Origin: Bacillota bacterium
GTDB lineage: Bacteria; Bacillota; Clostridia; Oscillospirales; Ruminococcaceae
Direction: 5' to 3'
NCBI GenBank assembly: GCA_023396215.1
Contig: JAEWWW010000155.1
Span: 4,042 to 68,041, forward strand
Length of the DNA: 64,000 bases
A model generated the notes under the pieces. The model worked only from the letters and a program-made list of their open reading frames with translations. It ran no database searches and had not been told where the DNA came from. Both the position numbers and the translations under genes were made by a program. Below are positions 31,920-41,185 of the stretch, in pieces; within the stretch, counting starts at the first letter, position 1, and every line of letters starts with the position of its first letter.

Positions 31920-32753
31920 ATGGCTTGGATGTCTAAAAATTCCGAACGAATGGGCAAGCTGGCCTGTCTGCCGCTGGGGGAGATTGCCCCAAACCCCAAC
32001 CAACCCCGGCGCAGCTTTGACCAGCAGGAGCTGGACAAGCTTGCCCGCAGCATTGCCGCCAACGGGCTGCTGCAGCCGGTCACGGTGCGCCGCACCGACC
32101 GTGACAGCTACCAGCTGATTGCGGGCGAGCGCCGCCTGATGGCCTGCAAGGCCCTGGGGATGGATAAGATTGCCGCCATTGTGGTAGAGATGCCTGACAC
32201 CGACTCGGCGGTTATGGCGCTGGTGGAAAACCTGCACCGGGCCGACCTCAACTGCTTTGAGGAGGCCGAGGCCATTGCCGGGCTGATGGCCGACGGGCGG
32301 CTGACCCAGCAGCAGGTGGCAAGGATGCTCTGCCGCTCGCAGCCCGCCATTGCCAACAAGCTGCGGCTGCTGCGGCTTTCTCCACAGCTTCGCGCCTTGA
32401 TTGTGGAAAGTTCCCTCACCGAGCGCCACGCCCGTGCCCTGCTGGCGGTGGAGGACCCCGACCTGCAGATGGAGATTGCCCAGCATGTGATAGAGGCCGG
32501 GCTGAACGTTTCGGCCACCGAAGCCTACATACAGCGCCGCCTGCGCACCCCGGCCCAAAAGCCCGCCCGTTTGGTGGTGGTCAAGGATGTGCGGCTGCTG
32601 TTTAACTCCATCTCAAAAGCGGTGAGCGCCATCAAGGAGGGCGGCTTCGAGGTGGAAACGCTGCAAACCGAGGACGACCGCTATGTGAACTATGTGGTGC
32701 GCATCCCCAAAGAGAGGGTCTACCTGCGCCGCGCCGACGACGCAACCGCGTAA
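31920..32753 (+). CDS. noc: nucleoid occlusion protein Noc (ParB family)
   Basis: This is a 277-residue ParB-type CTP-binding protein. It shows QPRRSFDQQELDKLARSIAANGLLQPVTV, the ParB box GERRLMACKALG, ENLHRADLNCFEEAEA, and the helix-turn-helix LTQQQVARMLCRSQPAIANKLRLL. In Bacillus, Noc binds its own sites and keeps septa away from the nucleoid. The position between rsmG and parA is the conserved Noc position, and parB is present separately. GGGAGG precedes the ATG at 31920. The short basic N-terminus could be a membrane-binding helix, which is not certain. Confidence 0.9.
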   Translation: MAWMSKNSERMGKLACLPLGEIAPNPNQPRRSFDQQELDKLARSIAANGLLQPVTVRRTDRDSYQLIAGERRLMACKALGMDKIAAIVVEMPDTDSAVMALVENLHRADLNCFEEAEAIAGLMADGRLTQQQVARMLCRSQPAIANKLRLLRLSPQLRALIVESSLTERHARALLAVEDPDLQMEIAQHVIEAGLNVSATEAYIQRRLRTPAQKPARLVVVKDVRLLFNSISKAVSAIKEGGFEVETLQTEDDRYVNYVVRIPKERVYLRRADDATA

Positions 32754-32810
32754 GGCAAGCCTGTTCCCCTGCGAGCAGCGGGGTGATAGAAATAGATACT
32801 TCCCAAGCTG

Positions 32811-32849
32811 ACAGCAGCAGCCCGGCCATCAAGGCCGGGCTGCTGCTGT
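32811..32849. terminator. perfect hairpin after noc
   Basis: ACAGCAGCAGCCCGGCC and GGCCGGGCTGCTGCTGT form a 17-bp stem with a five-base loop, 57 bases after noc. There is only a short T-run after it, so termination may be partial. Confidence 0.65.
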
Positions 32850-33093
32850 TTGCGGGATAGCCGGTGCGGTTTGGCCTATACCCGGCTTTTGTTGGCGCCC
32901 TGAGGCCGGGGGAGGGGGAGAGTGTCGACATCGACAGGGGAGAACGGCGTAGAAGCATGCGGGTGGAACCGCCAGTAAATTTTCTCCGGAGTTGGGTGAC
33001 GCGGGGGAAGGGCTTTACGCCCGGCGGCGGGCAATGTTCTGTTTTGCCCGGGGGTGGCCTGCAAAAGCCCCTGCTTCTGTGGATCGGGGGCAA

Positions 33094-33109
33094 TGTTTCA
33101 CATGAAACA
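33094..33109. other. parS-like site upstream of parAB
   Basis: TGTTTCACATGAAACA is one base away from the general parS consensus TGTTTCACGTGAAACA. It lies 480 bases before parA. 32850-33231 shows no gene. Confidence 0.88.
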
Positions 33110-33198
33110 CCCCGCCCAAAGCCCTGTAAAAAAGGCGGCCCCCCTTTTTTACAGGGAATTTTAAGGTGGCCTGCATCTTTACCCCTGCCGGAGGGTTG

Positions 33199-33207
33199 TG
33201 CTATAAT
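33199..33207 (+). promoter_or_regulatory. extended -10 promoter upstream of parA
   Basis: TGCTATAAT (TATAAT at 33202-33207 with the TGn extension) is present without a good -35. Transcription from here would cross the family-B repeat before reaching parA. Confidence 0.45.
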
Positions 33208-33231
33208 AGACCCAAAACGGCCACTTGACGG

Positions 33232-33399
33232 TTCAGGCTGGTGAAAAAGCCGCGCAAACGTAAAATGTCTACGCCATTTTACTTACATCGTTGGCTGCAC
33301 TTGTAAATGTCGGTCACATATATTGAATATGCTCCCTCATTTGCTGCGCTTGCCGCCTCGTCTTGCACAGTTTTTCGCCGCCTGAGGTTCTTTGATACG
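33232..33399 (-). mobile_element. inverted-repeat element family B, copy 1 (degenerate)
   Basis: The reverse complement matches the copies at 39323-39486 and 50066-50235: GTTGGCTGCACTTG, GTCACATATAT, and the CTGCGCTTGCCGCCTCGTC block are shared. The outer end towards parA has drifted, and a further half-copy of its other end (GCCGAAAAAGCCGCGCAAAC) lies at about 33424-33443. Confidence 0.7.
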
Positions 33400-33589
33400 C
33401 CCAGTCGTTTTGCGATTCGGGCTGCCGAAAAAGCCGCGCAAACAGGGGCAGATTTCCCCCAGAGTGCTGCAAGGGCGGAAAAATAAGAGACAAGCCCTGC
33501 AAAATGGCCGTGGCTTGGGGGATTTATCCAGAACTGGAATGAAACAGGGGCGCAGAAGCCAAAATAATACAGTCGATTGGGAGGAAGAT

Positions 33590-34357
33590 ATGGGTAAGGT
33601 TATTGCGGTGGCCAACCAAAAGGGCGGTGTAGGCAAAACCACCACCGCCGTCAACCTTGCCGCTGCCCTGGGTGACCTGGGCAAGCGTGTGCTGATGGTG
33701 GATTTTGACCCGCAGGGCAACGCCACCAGCGGTTTGGGGGTCAACAAGCGGGATATCAAGGTTTCCACCTACGATATCATCATCAGCGGGGCGCAGCCCG
33801 CGCAGGCGGTGGTGAAGAATGTCTGCAAAAATGTGGATCTGCTGCCCTGCAATATCTCGCTTGCCGGGGCCGAGATTGAGCTGGTGGATATGGAAAACCG
33901 CACCCAGCGGCTGAGAGGCCCGATGCTCAAGACCAAGGAAGAGTACGACTTTGTCATCATCGACTGCCCGCCCTCGCTGGGGCTTTTGACCCTCAACGCA
34001 CTCACCGCCAGCGACACGCTGCTGATACCCATCCAGTGCGAGTACTACGCCCTCGAGGGGCTTTCGCAGCTCATGACCACGGTGCGGCAGGTGAAACGGC
34101 TGTACAACAGCAGCCTCGACCTTGAAGGAGTACTGCTCACCATGTATGACGGGCGGCTTAACCTTACCCTTCAGGTGGTGGATGAGGTCAAGCGCCACTT
34201 CCCCCAAAAGGTGTACAGCACCTCGATTCCCCGCAACGTCAAGCTTTCCGAGGCCCCCAGCTTTGGGCAGCCGGTCATCTACTTTGACCGTTCCTCCAAG
34301 GGTACGCAGGCCTATTGCGAGCTGGCCCGGGAGCTGCTGTACAATCAGCGTACTTAA
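33590..34357 (+). CDS. parA: chromosome partitioning ATPase ParA/Soj
   Basis: This 255-residue protein is a Walker-type ATPase that positions origins with ParB and can act on DnaA in Bacillus. The deviant Walker A NQKGGVGKTTTAVNLA starts near residue 8, followed by DFDPQGNATSGLG and IIDCPPSLGLLT. The ATG at 33590 has GGGAGGAAG seven bases upstream. The much longer frame starting at 33392 runs through the family-B repeat and was rejected. parB follows. Confidence 0.97.
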   Translation: MGKVIAVANQKGGVGKTTTAVNLAAALGDLGKRVLMVDFDPQGNATSGLGVNKRDIKVSTYDIIISGAQPAQAVVKNVCKNVDLLPCNISLAGAEIELVDMENRTQRLRGPMLKTKEEYDFVIIDCPPSLGLLTLNALTASDTLLIPIQCEYYALEGLSQLMTTVRQVKRLYNSSLDLEGVLLTMYDGRLNLTLQVVDEVKRHFPQKVYSTSIPRNVKLSEAPSFGQPVIYFDRSSKGTQAYCELARELLYNQRT

Positions 34358-34443
34358 GGCCGGCGACTCTCTCCCTCCAGCGGCTTATGCTGCGTTAAAG
34401 GGCATTGGGGCACGGCAAAAATATAGGATGGAGGAAGGGCCTG

Positions 34444-35316
34444 ATGGCAAAAAGAGGTGGCTTGGGCAAGGGGCTGGACGCCCTTTTTATCGACAACACC
34501 AGCGAAAGCGGACGCACCGTCTCCTCGGTGCGCATCTCAGAGATAGAGCCCAACAAGGAGCAGCCCCGGCGGGTCTTTGACGACGGCGCGCTGCAGGAGC
34601 TTTCGGATTCTATCCGGGAGCACGGGGTGTTGCAGCCGATTATCGTGCGCCCGCTGGAGGGCGGTGGCTATCAGATTGTGGCGGGCGAGCGCCGCTGGCG
34701 TGCCTCCCGCCTGGCGGGACTGAGTGAGATACCCGCCATTGTGCGGGAAGCCGACGACACCCTGACCATGGAGATGGCACTGATAGAGAACCTGCAGCGT
34801 GAGGATTTGAACATCCTTGAAGAAGCACAGGGCTACAAGGCGCTGATGGAGCTGCACGGCCTTACCCAGGAGCAGGTGGCCAAGCGGGTGGGGAAATCCC
34901 GCCCGGTGGTGACCAACGCCCTGCGGATACTCAACCTGCCTAAAAAGGTGCAGGCGATGGTGGCGCAGGGGGGCATCAGCCCCGGCCACGCCCGGGTGCT
35001 GGCAGGCATGCAGGACCACGCCTCGGCCGAGGCACTCGCGGCGCGGATTGCGGGCGAAGGGCTTTCGGTGCGTGAAACCGAACGGCTTGCCAAGGGCGAA
35101 AAGATGGCCCGCGCCAGCGGCGGCTCCCGCAAGCAGGAGGAGAGCGCCTGGGGCGAAAACTACTATAAAGAGATGGAAATCGCCCTGCAAAACAGCCTGG
35201 GCCGCAGGGTAAAGATAACCCCAAAAAGCAACGGCGGCACCCTTGAGGTGGAGTTTTTCACCAAGGAAGATTTAAGCGATATGGCCGCAAAGCTTTCGGG
35301 CGAAGGCAAGGCGTAG
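34444..35316 (+). CDS. parB: chromosome partitioning protein ParB/Spo0J
   Basis: This is a 290-residue parS-binding CTPase clamp. It starts MAKRGGLGKGLDALF, with a ParB box VAGERRWRASRLAGL, ENLQREDLNILEEA, the helix-turn-helix LTQEQVAKRVGKSRPVVTNALRIL, and a C-terminal dimer segment after a charged linker. GGAGGAAGG precedes the ATG at 34444. Two parS-like sites lie nearby, one upstream of parA and one inside serS. Confidence 0.97.
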   Translation: MAKRGGLGKGLDALFIDNTSESGRTVSSVRISEIEPNKEQPRRVFDDGALQELSDSIREHGVLQPIIVRPLEGGGYQIVAGERRWRASRLAGLSEIPAIVREADDTLTMEMALIENLQREDLNILEEAQGYKALMELHGLTQEQVAKRVGKSRPVVTNALRILNLPKKVQAMVAQGGISPGHARVLAGMQDHASAEALAARIAGEGLSVRETERLAKGEKMARASGGSRKQEESAWGENYYKEMEIALQNSLGRRVKITPKSNGGTLEVEFFTKEDLSDMAAKLSGEGKA

Positions 35317-35414
35317 CAGATAAAACAGAGGATGGGGCGCACCCGCGGGGCGGCGGGCAGACCCTGTAAGCCAAAACAACCGCCCCAAAACCATAAAGGA
35401 AGGTCGAAAAGCAG

Positions 35415-36686
35415 ATGCTGGACATTAAAACAATCAGAGCAAACCCCCAGCGGGTAAAAGAAGCAATGCGTAACCGCGGCAAGGATATGGATGCCGTCAT
35501 CGACGAGATACTCTCGATAGACGAGCAGCGCCGTATTATCACCGCCGAAGCCGAGGCCAAAAAAGCCGAGCAGAACAAAGCCAGCAAAGAGATTCCCATG
35601 CTGAAAAAGCAGGGCCAAAGCATCGACGAGCTGATGGCCCGCATGAAGCTGCTAGCTGAAGAGATAAAGGAGTGCGACGCCAAAACCGCCGCCCTTGCCG
35701 ACCGCCAGCAGGAGCTGATATACAATATTCCCAATGTTCCACATGAAACAGTGCCGATGGGCACCGACGAAAGCCAGAACAAAGAGGTGCGCCGCCACCT
35801 CACCCCCCGTAAGTTTGCCTTCGAGCCCAAGGCTCACTGGGATATCGGCGCGGATCTCGGCATCCTCGACCCCGAAACCGCCGCCAAGGTCACCGGCAAG
35901 CGGTTCCACTTCTACAAGGGGGCGGGGGCCCGGCTGGAGCGCGCGGTCATCAACTTCTATCTGGATACCCACACCCAGCACGGCTACACCGAGGTGTTTC
36001 CGCCCTTTATGGCCAACACCGCCTCGATGACCGGCACCGGGCAGCTGCCCAAGTTTGCCGAGGATATGTTCAAGCTGGAGGGGCTGGATTACTACCTGAT
36101 ACCCACCGCCGAGGTGCCTGTGACCAACATGCACCGAGACGAGATTTTAGAGGGCGCATCGCTGCCCATCAAATACTGCGCCTATTCGGCCTGCTTCAGG
36201 GCCGAGGCAGGCAGCGCCGGGCGCGACACCCGGGGCCTGATACGCCAGCACCAGTTCAACAAGGTGGAACTGGTAAAGTTTGCCCACCCCGACAGCTCCT
36301 ACGACGAGCTGGAGGCCCTCACTGCCGACGCCGAAAGGGTGCTGCAGGCGCTGGAGCTGCCCTACCGTGTGGTGGCGCTGTGCAGCGGCGACCTTGGGTT
36401 TTCCAGCGCGAAAACCTACGACATCGAGGTCTGGATGCCCTCCTACGATGCCTACAAGGAGATTTCCAGCTGCTCCAACTTTGAGGACTTTCAGGCGCGC
36501 CGGGCGGCCATCCGCTACAAAATGGAAAGAGGGGATAAAGCCCAACTGGTGCACACCCTCAACGGCTCGGGTGTGGCGGTAGGCCGCACCGTGGCGGCCA
36601 TCCTTGAAAACTACCAGAACGACGACGGCTCGGTGACAGTGCCCGAGGTGCTGCGCCCCTATATGGGCACCGACCGCATCGGCTGA
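35415..36686 (+). CDS. serS: seryl-tRNA synthetase
   Basis: This 423-residue class II enzyme charges tRNA-Ser. It has an N-terminal coiled-coil arm (about 25-100) and motifs 2 and 3 ([45 protein letters not shown]). The conserved segment [12 protein letters not shown], which joins the arm to the body, is encoded by DNA holding a parS-like site. AGGAAGG precedes the ATG. No T-box leader is seen in the 98-base gap after parB. Confidence 0.98.
   Translation: MLDIKTIRANPQRVKEAMRNRGKDMDAVIDEILSIDEQRRIITAEAEAKKAEQNKASKEIPMLKKQGQSIDELMARMKLLAEEIKECDAKTAALADRQQELIYNIPNVPHETVPMGTDESQNKEVRRHLTPRKFAFEPKAHWDIGADLGILDPETAAKVTGKRFHFYKGAGARLERAVINFYLDTHTQHGYTEVFPPFMANTASMTGTGQLPKFAEDMFKLEGLDYYLIPTAEVPVTNMHRDEILEGASLPIKYCAYSACFRAEAGSAGRDTRGLIRQHQFNKVELVKFAHPDSSYDELEALTADAERVLQALELPYRVVALCSGDLGFSSAKTYDIEVWMPSYDAYKEISSCSNFEDFQARRAAIRYKMERGDKAQLVHTLNGSGVAVGRTVAAILENYQNDDGSVTVPEVLRPYMGTDRIG
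35735..35750. other. parS-like site inside serS
   Basis: TGTTCCACATGAAACA differs by one base from the Bacillus parS core TGTTCCACGTGAAACA. It falls exactly on the codons for VPHET of SerS and lies 420 bases past the parB stop. Confidence 0.85.
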
Positions 36687-36823
36687 CGACAGAGAAAACA
36701 GGGCGGCGCGCCCCCGGATTTGCCGGGTGGCTGCGTCTGCAGCGCCGGCAGGGGAGCGTACCCCCCGGCGGCAAGCCCTTTTAGGCGGCGGCGTTACCCG
36801 CCCCGGCCAGAAAGGAATATGAC

Positions 36824-37558
36824 ATGAACCCCGGAGCATCCTATTCAAAAAAGATAAAGGTGCAGATTTTTGAGTGCGATTTAGCAGGGCGGCTGCGCCT
36901 TTCCTACCTGATGCGCCACATCCAGCAGCTTGGCGAGGACCAGTTGGAGGCGCTGGGCATCGGCTACCAAAAAACGCTGCAGGAGCACAGCATGGTGTTC
37001 CTGCTGACCCGCATCGTCCTTGAGGTGGAGCGCATGCCCACGGTGTACGAGGAGCTGACCTTCACCACCCGCCCTCTGGAGCCGGTCAAGGCCCAGTTCT
37101 TTCGCGAAACGGCGGTGTCCGACGCCGAAGGCAACCGGCTGGTGACCGCGTGGTCGGCCTGGCTGCTCTTTGACCCCAGCGCCCGGCGGGTGCTGCGCCC
37201 CGGTAAGTTCCCTTACCCGCTGGATTGCGGCCCTGCCCCCGACCAGCAGCGGTTTGAGCTTGCGCTGCCCGAGGGCAGCCCGGCAGGGCGGCACACCGTC
37301 GGCTTCTCGCAGGTGGACATCAACCGGCACCTGACCAACTCGGCCTACAGCGACATCATCTATGACTGCCTGCCGTGGCAGATGGCCGAGGAGGGCAGGC
37401 TTGCCAGCGTCAGCATTCACTTTCAGAGCGAGGCCAAGCCGGGGGAAGAGATTGCCCTCTTTACCCATATTGAGGATGGAAATAGCTGTACCGTCTATGG
37501 CACGGTGGAGCAGAGCCCCTGCTTTGGCGCGCGGCTCACCTTTCACACCGCCGGGTGA
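36824..37558 (+). CDS. acyl-ACP thioesterase
   Basis: This 244-residue protein has two hotdog domains. The first includes FECDLAGRLRLSYLMRHIQQLGEDQLEALGIGY and the second includes GFSQVDINRHLTNSAYSDIIYDCL, matching bacterial FatA/FatB-type thioesterases (family VDINGHVNN). It would free fatty acids from acyl carrier protein. GAAAGGAAT precedes the ATG. It is the first of two plus-strand genes after serS, and no fatty-acid genes are close. Confidence 0.88.
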   Translation: MNPGASYSKKIKVQIFECDLAGRLRLSYLMRHIQQLGEDQLEALGIGYQKTLQEHSMVFLLTRIVLEVERMPTVYEELTFTTRPLEPVKAQFFRETAVSDAEGNRLVTAWSAWLLFDPSARRVLRPGKFPYPLDCGPAPDQQRFELALPEGSPAGRHTVGFSQVDINRHLTNSAYSDIIYDCLPWQMAEEGRLASVSIHFQSEAKPGEEIALFTHIEDGNSCTVYGTVEQSPCFGARLTFHTAG

Positions 37559-37650
37559 CAGAGCGCCCAAACAAAGGGAGCTTATGACCGAGGAAATAAC
37601 CAGGGCCTGTTGACGCTACCGTTCAACGCCCACTTTGATGGAGGAAAGAT

Positions 37651-38199
37651 ATGGTAGACATTACCGCATTATTCAGCCTTAGCTATGGCATCTATCTGCT
37701 GGGGGCCCATGACCCCAACCAGCCGGGAAAAAAGGCCGGCTGTCTGGTGAACACGGTCTTTCAGCTAACCGCCGAGCCGGTTCGCATCGGGGTGAGCGTC
37801 GCCAAAGAGAACCAAACCCACGACTTTATTCTGGCGGGAGGCACCGTCTCGGTAACGGTGATGGATGAAGGGGCCGAAACCAAGCTTCTGGGCACCTTCG
37901 GCTACCGCTCGGGGCGCGATATAGACAAATACAACGAGGTCATCTACAGCGTGGACCAGCACGGCGACCCCCTCATTGAGCAGAACGCCATTGCCCACTT
38001 GAGCTGCGCCGTCAAGGATGTGGTGGATATGGACACCCACAGCCTCTTTGTCTGCGATGTGACCGACGCGGTCAAGCGCAGCGACAACCCGCCCATGACC
38101 TACACCTACTTCCGCGATGTGAAAAAGGGCAAATCCAGCAAATTTGCCCCCACCTATGTAGACCTCTCCAAGCTAGCCAATAAAAACACCGACGCATAA
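37651..38199 (+). CDS. flavin reductase-like FMN-binding protein
   Basis: This 182-residue protein has the flavin-reductase fold of the rubredoxin-associated type. It opens ALFSLSYGIYLLGAHD and contains GCLVNTVFQLTAEPVRIGVSVAKENQTHDFI and FGYRSGRDIDKY. No rubredoxin domain is fused. It probably binds FMN and moves electrons in the cytoplasm; partners are unknown. GGAGGAAAG precedes the ATG. A ten-codon frame (37584-37613) just upstream is too short to call. Confidence 0.85.
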   Translation: MVDITALFSLSYGIYLLGAHDPNQPGKKAGCLVNTVFQLTAEPVRIGVSVAKENQTHDFILAGGTVSVTVMDEGAETKLLGTFGYRSGRDIDKYNEVIYSVDQHGDPLIEQNAIAHLSCAVKDVVDMDTHSLFVCDVTDAVKRSDNPPMTYTYFRDVKKGKSSKFAPTYVDLSKLANKNTDA

Positions 38200-38312
38200 A
38201 AACCCGCCCCGCCAGCACGGCGCCGCCCGCTGGTGAGAACAGGTTTTATACTCCGAGGCCTTGCCCCGCCGGGTTCTGCCCGCCGGGGTCTTTTGCCGCA
38301 AGGGGGAGGAGC

Positions 38313-39281
38313 CTAGTTGGTAATCCACCGAACCGCCAGATAGGCCGCCGCAAAGCAGGCGGGGAAGGTCAGCAGCCAGGCTGCCACAATGCCCCCGAAG
38401 GAGCGCAGGTTCAGCCTGCCCTTGCCCTGCGCGCCGCCTACCCCGGCCACCGCCGAAACCTTGACGTGGCTGGTGCTCACCGGCAGCCCCAGCAGAGTGG
38501 AAACCAGCAGCGAAACCGCCGCGCCCATATCCGAGCAGATGCCGCTGACAGCGTCCAGCTGCACCATCTGCTGGCCCACACGCTCGATGATGCGCCGCCC
38601 GCCGATGCTGGTGCCCAGCGCGATGGCGGCCGAGCAGAGCAGCACCGCCCCAAAGGGGGAACCGCCCTTGGCCGCACCGGCAGCCAGCAGCATGGCGGCA
38701 AACTTCTGGCCGTCCTGCGCGCCGTGCAGCAGTGCCATGCCCCCTGCGGCGGCAATCTGCAAGCCGCGGCTCTGCCCCTTGCCAAGGCGGCCCGCCGCAC
38801 CGGCCAGCAGCCGCCAAAACCAGCGGCCCCCCAGCCAGCCCAAAGCGATGGAAAGCACCAGCCCCACTCCCACCCGCAGCCAGGCTGCCGAACGGAGGTC
38901 AAAGCCCCCGATGGCGGCTGAAACCCCCGCCACCGCGGCAATCAGGGCGTGGCTTTCGCTGGTGGGGATACCCAGCACCCATGCGGCGGTGCCCCAGAGG
39001 GCCACCGTCAGCAGGGCGCAGCTTACCCCTATCATGGCAAGGTAGGGGTTATCGGTGCCAAAGTCGGCGATTTCGCCCATGGTTTGGGTCACGCCGGGCA
39101 GCAGCAGCCCCGCCGCCGCCGCCCCAATCAGGTTAAAGACCACCGCCAGCCCCACCGCGCTGCGGTAGCGCAGCGCCCCCGAGCAAACCACCGAGGTGAT
39201 GGCGTTGGGCGCGTCGGTCCAGCCGTTGACCACCGCCACGCAGATGACCGAGAATATAACGACTAGTTGTATAGTGACCAC
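38313..39281 (-). CDS. PiT-family inorganic phosphate transporter
   Basis: This is a 322-residue membrane protein with about ten hydrophobic helices. The two family signatures are NGWTDAPNAITSVVCSGAL near the N-terminus and HGAQDGQKFAAML in the middle. GIPTSESHALIAA and GLPVSTSHVKVSAV mark the internal duplication. It should import phosphate with cations. It lacks a PhoU-like partner gene here. The start is GTG at 39281 with only a weak G-rich ribosome site, so the exact start is unsure. It runs opposite to its neighbours. Confidence 0.9.
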   Translation of the reverse strand: MVTIQLVVIFSVICVAVVNGWTDAPNAITSVVCSGALRYRSAVGLAVVFNLIGAAAAGLLLPGVTQTMGEIADFGTDNPYLAMIGVSCALLTVALWGTAAWVLGIPTSESHALIAAVAGVSAAIGGFDLRSAAWLRVGVGLVLSIALGWLGGRWFWRLLAGAAGRLGKGQSRGLQIAAAGGMALLHGAQDGQKFAAMLLAAGAAKGGSPFGAVLLCSAAIALGTSIGGRRIIERVGQQMVQLDAVSGICSDMGAAVSLLVSTLLGLPVSTSHVKVSAVAGVGGAQGKGRLNLRSFGGIVAAWLLTFPACFAAAYLAVRWITN

Positions 39282-39322
39282 CCCAAAACTATATGTATAA
39301 TATCGGCAAAAAAGCTGCTGAG

Positions 39323-39486
39323 GGTGTCAAAAAACAGGCAGGCGGCGAAAAATTGTCGGGGACGAGGCGGCAAACGCAGCAAATGAGGGAGCATATTTGA
39401 TATATGTGACTGAAATTTGCAAGTGCAGCCAACAAAGTAAGCAAAACGCCTGGGGCGTTTTACGCCCCGGCGACTTTTTCGACAGC
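39323..39486 (+). mobile_element. inverted-repeat element family B, copy 2 with 5-bp target repeat
   Basis: This 164-bp element runs from GGTGTCAAAAAAC to CTTTTTCGACAGC, so GGTGTCAAAAA faces GCTGTCGAAAAA. CTGAG lies directly on each side (39318-39322 and 39487-39491), fitting a target-site duplication. It has no coding capacity. It sits between the phosphate transporter and the methyltransferase gene. The other bases of 39282-39611 hold only the ribosome site of the next gene. Confidence 0.85.
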
Positions 39487-39611
39487 CTGAGCGGCAAAAA
39501 AGCCGCTTTTTACGCCATCCCCCAACCCCGGCGCCGCTTTTGGCCGCGCTTTGGCAGCCCGGTGCGCTGCCTCTACTTAAGATTTATGCAAGCAGAAAGG
39601 AGGGATATGCC

Positions 39612-40358
39612 ATGTCCGGCAGCGGGTACAGCTTTGAAGAGGTGGGCGGGGTGCAGGTCTGCGTCAGCCGCCGCCACAAATTTGGCACCGACGCCTTTTT
39701 GCTGGCGCATTTCGCGGCCCCCCGCCGCAAAGAAACCGCCTGCGATTTGGGCACCGGCTGCGGCATCATCCCCCTGCTTTGGCAGCGGGGCGAAAGCCCG
39801 CCCCGCCATACCTGGGGGGTAGAGGTGGCCCCCGAGGCGGTGGAGCAGCTAACGCTTTCTTTGGAGCGCAACCAGTTGCAGCAAAAGATTACCCCCCTCT
39901 GCGCCGACCTGCGCAGCCTGCAGGGGGGCCCCGCCCCCGGCAGTCTGGATCTCATTAGCTGCAACCCGCCCTATTTCGCGCAGGGGACAGGCTACATCTG
40001 CCCCGGCGAGGCGCGGCGCACCGCCCGCCACGAGTTTGGCTGCTCGGTGGCCGACGTCTGCGCTGCCGCCGCCCGGCTGCTGAAATACGGCGGCAGACTT
40101 TGCCTCTGCCAGCGGCCCGAGCGGCTCTGCGACGTGCTGGAGGCGATGCGGGCGGCGGGCATCGAGCCCAAGCGGTTGCGGTTTGTACACCAGCGGCCGG
40201 GCAGCCCGCCCTGGCTCTTTCTCTGCGAGGGCAGGCGGGGGGGCCGCCCCTCTCTGCAAGTGCTGCCGCCCCTGATTATCGAGAGCCCCGGGGGCGGCTT
40301 CTCAGAGGAGCTTCTCGCCATCTATGGCAAAACAGCGGAAAAGAGGGAAGAGCCATGA
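39612..40358 (+). CDS. tRNA1(Val) adenine-N6-methyltransferase-like (TrmN6/YfiC)
   Basis: This 248-residue methyltransferase has the AdoMet loop DLGTGCGIIPLLW near residue 45 and the amino-methyltransferase motif SCNPPYF near 117-122. The start pattern FGTDAFLLAHFA is typical of YfiC-type proteins that methylate A37 of tRNA1(Val). The ATG at 39612 has AAAGGAGGG upstream. It overlaps rsmI by four bases (ATGA), so the two are coupled. Confidence 0.88.
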   Translation: MSGSGYSFEEVGGVQVCVSRRHKFGTDAFLLAHFAAPRRKETACDLGTGCGIIPLLWQRGESPPRHTWGVEVAPEAVEQLTLSLERNQLQQKITPLCADLRSLQGGPAPGSLDLISCNPPYFAQGTGYICPGEARRTARHEFGCSVADVCAAAARLLKYGGRLCLCQRPERLCDVLEAMRAAGIEPKRLRFVHQRPGSPPWLFLCEGRRGGRPSLQVLPPLIIESPGGGFSEELLAIYGKTAEKREEP

Positions 40359-41185
40359 CCGGTAAACTCTATCTGGTGGGCACCCCCATCGGCAATCTGG
40401 GGGATTTTTCGCCCCGGGCGGCGCGGGTGCTGTCCGAGGTGGATTTCATCGCCGCCGAGGATACCCGGGTTTCGGTGCGGCTGCTCAACCATCTGGGCAT
40501 CAAAAAGCCGATGGTTAGCTACTACCAGCACAACCTGCGCCAGCGCGGGCAGGAGATTATGGCCCGGATAGCGGCGGGCGAGAGTTGCGCCATCATCACC
40601 GACGCGGGCATGCCCTGCATCTCGGACCCCGGCGAGGATTTGGTGGCCCTCTGCGCCGAAGAGGGGATAGAGGTGGTGGGGGTGCCCGGCCCCAACGCCG
40701 CCGTGACGGCGCTGGCCCTTTCGGGGCTGCCCACCGGGCGGTTCTGCTTCGAGGGTTTTTTGCCGGTGAACCGGCGCAGCCGCCGGCAGCAGCTGGAGGA
40801 GCTGGCGCAGGAGCGCCGCACCCTGATTTTCTACGAAGCCCCCCACAAGCTGACCACCACCCTTGCCGACCTGCTGGAGGCGCTGGGCGACCGGCGCATC
40901 AGCCTGGCCCGTGAGCTGACCAAGCTGCACGAGGAGGTGCGACGCACCACCGTTGCGCAGGCGCTGGAGCACTACAGCCAAACCCCGCCCCGGGGCGAAT
41001 TTGTGCTGGTGGTGGAGGGCGCGCCCGCCCCCGCCGAAGAACCCGCCCTTTCGCTGGAAGAGGCGGCCGAGCAGGTGCGTGAGCTGCAGCGGCAGGGGCT
41101 TTCGGCCAGCGAGGCGGCCCGGCAGGTGGCCCGCGCCACCGGCTATGCCAAAAGCCAGCTTTACCGTCTGGCGGGGCAGGGCTAA
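40355..41185 (+). CDS. rsmI: 16S rRNA (cytidine1402-2'-O)-methyltransferase RsmI
   Basis: This 276-residue tetrapyrrole-methylase-fold enzyme modifies C1402 of 16S rRNA. It has GKLYLVGTPIGNLGDFSPRA, AAEDTRVSVRLL, ITDAGMPCISDPGEDLV, VPGPNAAVTALALSGLP, and the C-terminal helical domain QGLSASEAARQVARATGYAKSQLY. The start overlaps the end of the methyltransferase gene by four bases. Length is standard. Confidence 0.97.
   Translation: MTGKLYLVGTPIGNLGDFSPRAARVLSEVDFIAAEDTRVSVRLLNHLGIKKPMVSYYQHNLRQRGQEIMARIAAGESCAIITDAGMPCISDPGEDLVALCAEEGIEVVGVPGPNAAVTALALSGLPTGRFCFEGFLPVNRRSRRQQLEELAQERRTLIFYEAPHKLTTTLADLLEALGDRRISLARELTKLHEEVRRTTVAQALEHYSQTPPRGEFVLVVEGAPAPAEEPALSLEEAAEQVRELQRQGLSASEAARQVARATGYAKSQLYRLAGQG

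Noticed and set aside
33392..33589. 66-residue N-terminal extension of parA
   Set aside because: The extension crosses part of the family-B repeat, and the strong ribosome site lies before the ATG at 33590, where the family starts.
35317..35414. T-box leader for serS
   Set aside because: Only 98 bases lie between parB and serS, with no specifier hairpin, no T-box sequence and no terminator.
37584..37613. Nine-residue frame between the thioesterase and flavin reductase genes
   Set aside because: A G-rich site precedes its ATG, but the peptide is too short to support and matches nothing known.
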